Below, piece after piece: positions 7,096 through 10,002 of a DNA stretch of 10,002 nt; positions within the stretch are counted from its first letter, which is position 1; every line of letters begins with the position of its first letter. The DNA lies in assembly GCA_964452105.1 (NCBI GenBank), contig CAYVLI010000049.1, forward strand, positions 1-10,002. The letters are read 5' to 3'. This DNA comes from CAYVLI01 sp964452105 [NCBI: uncultured Nitrospinota bacterium] (GTDB lineage Bacteria; JAUXIQ01). Under the pieces are notes generated by a model that saw nothing but the letters and a program-made list of their open reading frames with translations, made no database searches and had not been told where the DNA came from. The position numbers were made by a program, and so were the translations under genes.

Positions 7096-7827
7096 CTATG
7101 TACCTTCGAGTGTTAAAGCGATGGCTTTCTTGAGGTCTATCGCTCCGCTGTAAAGGGCTTTTCCCACGATTACTCCCTCGACGCCGTCCTCTTGCAGCTC
7201 CATTACCCTGGTTATGTCTTCCATGGAGGATACTCCGCCTGAGGCTATGACGGGTATTTCGAGAGCTCTGGCGGCCTCGCGGGTCGCTGCTATGTTCGGC
7301 CCGCTGAGCATTCCATCGCGCGATATATCGGTATAAATTATGGCCGATGCGCCTGCTTCCTGGCAGCGAAGAGCGAAGGGTATGGCATCCTCGCCGGTAT
7401 CAGTCACCCAGCCGTGAATAGCCATTTTGCCATCGCGGGCGTCAACGCCGACGGCTATCCTGCCGGGGTGTTCCCGGCATGCGGATTTCAAAAACTGATG
7501 GTCCTGGTAAGCTGCGGTGCCCAGGATCAAACGCCAGACTCCCAGGGCGAACAGGTCGTCTATATTCCTGTTGTTCCTGATTCCTCCGCCGACCTGTACC
7601 GGTATGGATACCGCCTCAACTATGTTTTTCAGGGCGTTTCTGTTTTTCGGTGATCCCGAGAAAGCTCCGTCGAGGTCCACCACGTGGAGTCGGGCCGCCC
7701 CCTCCTCTTCCCATCTTCCGGCGACAGCGGCCGGGTTCAGCGAATAGACGGTTTCCCTGTCGGCCTCTCCCTGGAGAAGGCGCACGCATCTTCCGTCCTT
7801 GAGGTCTATAGCCGGAATTATTAGCAT
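7096..7827 (-). CDS. hisA: ProFAR isomerase (phosphoribosylformimino-AICAR-P isomerase)
   Basis: Catalyses the Amadori rearrangement of ProFAR to PRFAR, the fourth histidine step, producing the HisF substrate. The 243-residue barrel resembles its paralogue HisF but is separable by its own motifs: MLIIPAIDLKDGRCVRLLQG with catalytic base D8, HVVDLDGAFSG (48-58), VQVGGGIR (77-84), general acid D129 in VGVDARDG, and YTDISRDGMLSGPN (165-178). Two phosphate loops (GGGIR and ASGGVSS) mark the half-barrel repeat. The alternative assignment PriA, which also does the TrpF reaction in actinobacteria, is unlikely given the non-actinobacterial setting but cannot be excluded by motif reading alone. It starts 9 bases after hisH with no strong ribosome site. 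Confidence 0.97.
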   Translation of the reverse strand: MLIIPAIDLKDGRCVRLLQGEADRETVYSLNPAAVAGRWEEEGAARLHVVDLDGAFSGSPKNRNALKNIVEAVSIPVQVGGGIRNNRNIDDLFALGVWRLILGTAAYQDHQFLKSACREHPGRIAVGVDARDGKMAIHGWVTDTGEDAIPFALRCQEAGASAIIYTDISRDGMLSGPNIAATREAARALEIPVIASGGVSSMEDITRVMELQEDGVEGVIVGKALYSGAIDLKKAIALTLEGT

Positions 7828-7836
7828 AGTGGGACT

Positions 7837-8448
7837 CTATTGTTTCTCGCACAATTCGCCGAATCGCTTCAGTATGCTCAATCCCAATTCCTGGCTCTTT
7901 TCGGGGTGGAACTGGGTAGCGAAAAGATTGTCCTTCCAGATTGCCGAAGCGAACTCGACGGAATAGTCTGTGGTGGCAGCGATGAGCCCGTTGTCTTCGG
8001 GTATCACATAATAGGAGTGCACGAAGTAAACGTATGAACCTTCCGCCAGGTGTTCGAGTATGGGTGGTTTCCCGGCCATCTTTATCTGATTCCATCCCAT
8101 GTGGGGGGTCTTGATATCCCTGCTGAAGCGCACAACCTTCCCTTTGAGCAGGCCCAGTCCGGGGCAGGGCCCGAACTCTTCGCTCTCCGTGAAGAGCAAT
8201 TGATATCCGAGGCAGATGCCCAGGAATGGCTTTCCTGATTCGACCGCATCGACCACGGGTTGAATGAGCTTATAGGCGTTCAGGTTGTCCATGCACATTT
8301 TAAAGGAGCCCACTCCGGGCAAAACCACTCCCCTGGCGTCTGCTATTGCGCCTGCATCCCTCGTGACAAGCGCCTGGCATCCGACCCTCTGGAAGCCTTT
8401 CTGAACGCTTCTGAGGTTTCCCATCCCGTAGTCTATTATGGCTATCAT
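7837..8448 (-). CDS. hisH: Imidazole glycerol phosphate synthase, glutamine amidotransferase subunit
   Basis: Class I glutaminase that releases ammonia from glutamine for HisF. The 203-residue protein starts MIAIIDYGMGNLRSVQKGFQ, a HisH hallmark, followed by PGVGSF (44-49). It shows the nucleophile C79 in GICLGYQLLF and the catalytic H181 and E183 in ATQFHPEKSQ, so the Cys-His-Glu triad is complete. The usual GICLGMQ has Tyr in place of Met here, a mild variation. YFVHSYYV (141-148) matches the conserved region facing HisF. It begins 17 bases after hisS and lacks a strong ribosome site, which supports cotranscription and perhaps coupling with hisS. Confidence 0.97.
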   Translation of the reverse strand: MIAIIDYGMGNLRSVQKGFQRVGCQALVTRDAGAIADARGVVLPGVGSFKMCMDNLNAYKLIQPVVDAVESGKPFLGICLGYQLLFTESEEFGPCPGLGLLKGKVVRFSRDIKTPHMGWNQIKMAGKPPILEHLAEGSYVYFVHSYYVIPEDNGLIAATTDYSVEFASAIWKDNLFATQFHPEKSQELGLSILKRFGELCEKQ

Positions 8449-8465
8449 GGCTCTACCGGTATCTG

Positions 8466-9797
8466 TTAAGTGAAAATTTTATCCAGGAGGTTTTTCGGTG
8501 CATTCTCCAAGGTAACCAATTCCTGTTCTCCAGTTGTCATATCCCTTACGGTCACCTTGCCCTCTCTGAGCTCGTCCGGGGCTACTATGACTACGAAGGG
8601 TATCCCCTTCCTGTTGGCATAAGTGAGTTGTTTCTTGAGGCGGTCTTCCTGGTAATATACTTCGGTTTTCAGACCTGCTCTTCGCAGGTCCCCGGCCAGA
8701 GAGACGGCTTTGCTTCTGTATTCCTTTCCGAAGTGTACCACGAGGGTCTGGGTGATGGTCGTCGCCTCGGGGAGCATCTTCTGCTCATCCATGACGGTGA
8801 TGATTCTTTCGAGCCCTATACTGGCCCCTGTGGCAGGGGTATCCTCTCCGGTGAACTCTCCTAACAGGCTATCGTACCTGCCGCCCCCGGTGAGGCTTCC
8901 TACGTTGGGTTCTTCTACGATTGTTTCATATATGGGGCCGGTATAGTAGTCCAATCCGCGGGCCAGGCTCACGTCCCAGCAGTATCGGTCTCGGGGTATG
9001 GAGAAATCCTTGAGGTGTCTGAAGAGCTCCTCCATCTCCAGCAGGCTTTCGGCGCCGGCAGGTGTGCCTTTGAGGGCGCCCCGCAACTCACGCAGCACGT
9101 CCTCCGGTTTCCCTTTAATGTTCAAGAAGGGGAGAAAAGCATCCAGCGAAGCGCCGCTCATGTTGAGGTCCTTCAGCTCCGCCGTCACGGTTTCCGTTCC
9201 CAGTTTATCCAGCTTGTCCACGACCCTGAGCACGTCGGGTCCCATGGTCTTCGGGATTCCGGCGTATTCCAGGATGGCGTTCAGGATCTTTCTGTTGTTT
9301 ATTCGTATGTTGAAAAGGTCGAAGCCGAGAGCCTCCATGCAATCGTGTGTGGCGCTTATGATTTCGGCGTCCACCAGCATGTCTGCGCTGCCTATGACGT
9401 CGAAATCGCACTGGTAGAACTCCCTCAGCCGCCCCTTCTGAGGTCTGTCGGCCCTCCACACGGGTTGTATCTGATACCTTTTGAAAGGTTTTATGATGCT
9501 GCCGGAATTCATTGCAAAGACCCTGCAGAGGGGTATGGTCAGGTCGTAGCGGAGCGCGAGGACGTCTCCTCCTTTATAGGCGAGGCGGTATATAAGCTTC
9601 TCTCCTTCTTCGCCATACTTTCTGGTGAGCACTTCGAGGTATTCGATTGCCGGTGTGGTGAGGGGTTCGAAGCCGTAGCTCTGAAATACCTCTGCCAGTC
9701 TGTTCACCACGAAGTCCCGCTGGAGCATCCGACGAGGCAAGAAATCCCTGGTTCCCTTCAGTATTCTGGCTCTTATGGTTTTGTTTGTGTTTTCCAT
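8466..9797 (-). CDS. hisS: Histidyl-tRNA synthetase
   Basis: Class II aminoacyl-tRNA synthetase that attaches histidine to tRNA-His. The 443-residue protein has KGTRDFLP at 14-21 near motif 1, LRYDLTIPLCR (82-92), the motif 2 loop with RADRPQKGRLREFYQCDFD, the histidine signature ARGLDYYTGPIYE (279-291), GGGRYDSLLG (304-313) and motif 3 GASIGLERI (324-332). A C-terminal anticodon-binding domain (about 350-443, LKKQLTYANRKGIPFVVIV) is intact. That domain and the unbroken signatures separate it from HisZ, the short catalytically dead paralogue. The REFYQCDFD and GLDYYTG..YE wording is closer to eukaryotic enzymes than to the E. coli type (RQFHQ; GLDYYNRTVFE). It starts 2 bases after the HAD gene without a clear ribosome site, so it is probably translationally coupled. 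Confidence 0.97.
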   Translation of the reverse strand: MENTNKTIRARILKGTRDFLPRRMLQRDFVVNRLAEVFQSYGFEPLTTPAIEYLEVLTRKYGEEGEKLIYRLAYKGGDVLALRYDLTIPLCRVFAMNSGSIIKPFKRYQIQPVWRADRPQKGRLREFYQCDFDVIGSADMLVDAEIISATHDCMEALGFDLFNIRINNRKILNAILEYAGIPKTMGPDVLRVVDKLDKLGTETVTAELKDLNMSGASLDAFLPFLNIKGKPEDVLRELRGALKGTPAGAESLLEMEELFRHLKDFSIPRDRYCWDVSLARGLDYYTGPIYETIVEEPNVGSLTGGGRYDSLLGEFTGEDTPATGASIGLERIITVMDEQKMLPEATTITQTLVVHFGKEYRSKAVSLAGDLRRAGLKTEVYYQEDRLKKQLTYANRKGIPFVVIVAPDELREGKVTVRDMTTGEQELVTLENAPKNLLDKIFT

Positions 9798-9799
9798 GT

Positions 9800-10002
9800 C
9801 TAATGATCCGATTTAAGAAGTTCGGGCAGTTCCTCTATATTGGAGATCACTTTGTCGGCTCCCATCCTGGTGAAGAATTCACGCTGCTCCGCTTCCAGGC
9901 CGGTGTCCTTCCCCGCTCCTGAAAGGACCCCTATGGCCGTGCATCCCGCCTGTTTGGCGCTTAATATATCGCTCATGGCGTCTCCTATCATCGCATAAAC
10001 GC
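9800..10002 (-). CDS. HAD-superfamily hydrolase, C-terminal fragment
   Basis: Last 67 codons of a gene that enters from the right edge. The frame stays open to the edge, so the first in-window ATG (9989-9991) is internal rather than the real start. The fragment reads YAMIGDAMSDILSAKQAG, which is HAD motif IV: the GD...D acidic residues bind the magnesium ion and the following helix is typical. The end, GADKVISNIEELPELL, resembles phosphoglycolate-phosphatase-like and other HAD phosphatases. The nucleophile motif I and the cap domain lie outside the window, so the substrate cannot be named. The gene stops 2 bases before hisS and probably shares its transcript. Given the histidine neighbours, a histidinol-phosphate phosphatase is possible but only an inference. 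Confidence 0.85.
   Translation of the reverse strand, partial: VYAMIGDAMSDILSAKQAGCTAIGVLSGAGKDTGLEAEQREFFTRMGADKVISNIEELPELLKSDH

Noticed and set aside
6379-7116. 245-codon open frame on the plus strand antisense to hisF
   Set aside because: It lies wholly over hisF and the start of its neighbour, has no recognisable family features, and is explained by codon bias of hisF leaving few stops on the other strand.
8466-9797. HisZ (regulatory subunit of ATP phosphoribosyltransferase) instead of HisS
   Set aside because: The protein keeps the full catalytic signatures and a complete C-terminal anticodon-binding domain, which HisZ lacks.
9015-9803. 262-codon open frame on the plus strand antisense to hisS
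   Set aside because: Mirror of the well-conserved hisS gene, in the same relative frame as the hisF shadow; no motif and no ribosome site of note.

Overview
This window is an entirely minus-strand stretch of bacterial core genome. Transcription runs from high to low coordinates. It carries two housekeeping blocks: the end of a histidine-related cluster and a macromolecular-synthesis cluster. I see no tRNA or rRNA, transposon, CRISPR array, phage gene or defence system. The gene content and order (rpsU, mutS2, dnaG, rpoD), together with a sigma factor N-terminus of the 'FLTYDEVND...FGEMDIEIVD' type, suggest a Gram-negative bacterium close to the former Deltaproteobacteria (Desulfobacterota-like). 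That placement is made from memory of related genomes and is not proven by the sequence.

In transcription order, the first block begins with the last 67 codons of a HAD-family phosphatase (9800-10002), which enters from the right edge. It is followed after only 2 bases by hisS (histidyl-tRNA synthetase) and then hisH, hisA, hisF and hisI with gaps of 17, 9, 3 and about 21 bases. HisH and HisF form the imidazole-glycerol-phosphate synthase, HisA supplies its substrate and HisI acts one step before HisA. The cluster therefore covers the middle of histidine biosynthesis plus the enzyme that charges tRNA with the product. HisG, HisE, HisB, HisC and HisD are not in the window.

An AT-rich 274-base gap (5670-5943) holds a near-consensus sigma-70 promoter and a strong Shine-Dalgarno site for rpsU (ribosomal protein S21). 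A GC-rich hairpin terminator follows rpsU. The next 200 bases hold candidate promoter elements, a perfect 8+8 inverted repeat and a possible DnaA box. After them come mutS2 (ribosome-rescue / recombination ATPase), dnaG (primase) and rpoD (primary sigma factor, cut by the left edge after 276 codons). This is the classical rpsU-dnaG-rpoD macromolecular-synthesis arrangement with mutS2 added, linking translation, replication priming and transcription initiation.

The window is mostly ordinary. The points most worth checking are a MutS2 whose Smr domain has lost the LDLR-type motif, a palindrome at the putative mutS2-dnaG-rpoD promoter, a histidyl-tRNA synthetase with eukaryote-like motif-2 residues, and a HAD phosphatase tightly coupled to the his genes.
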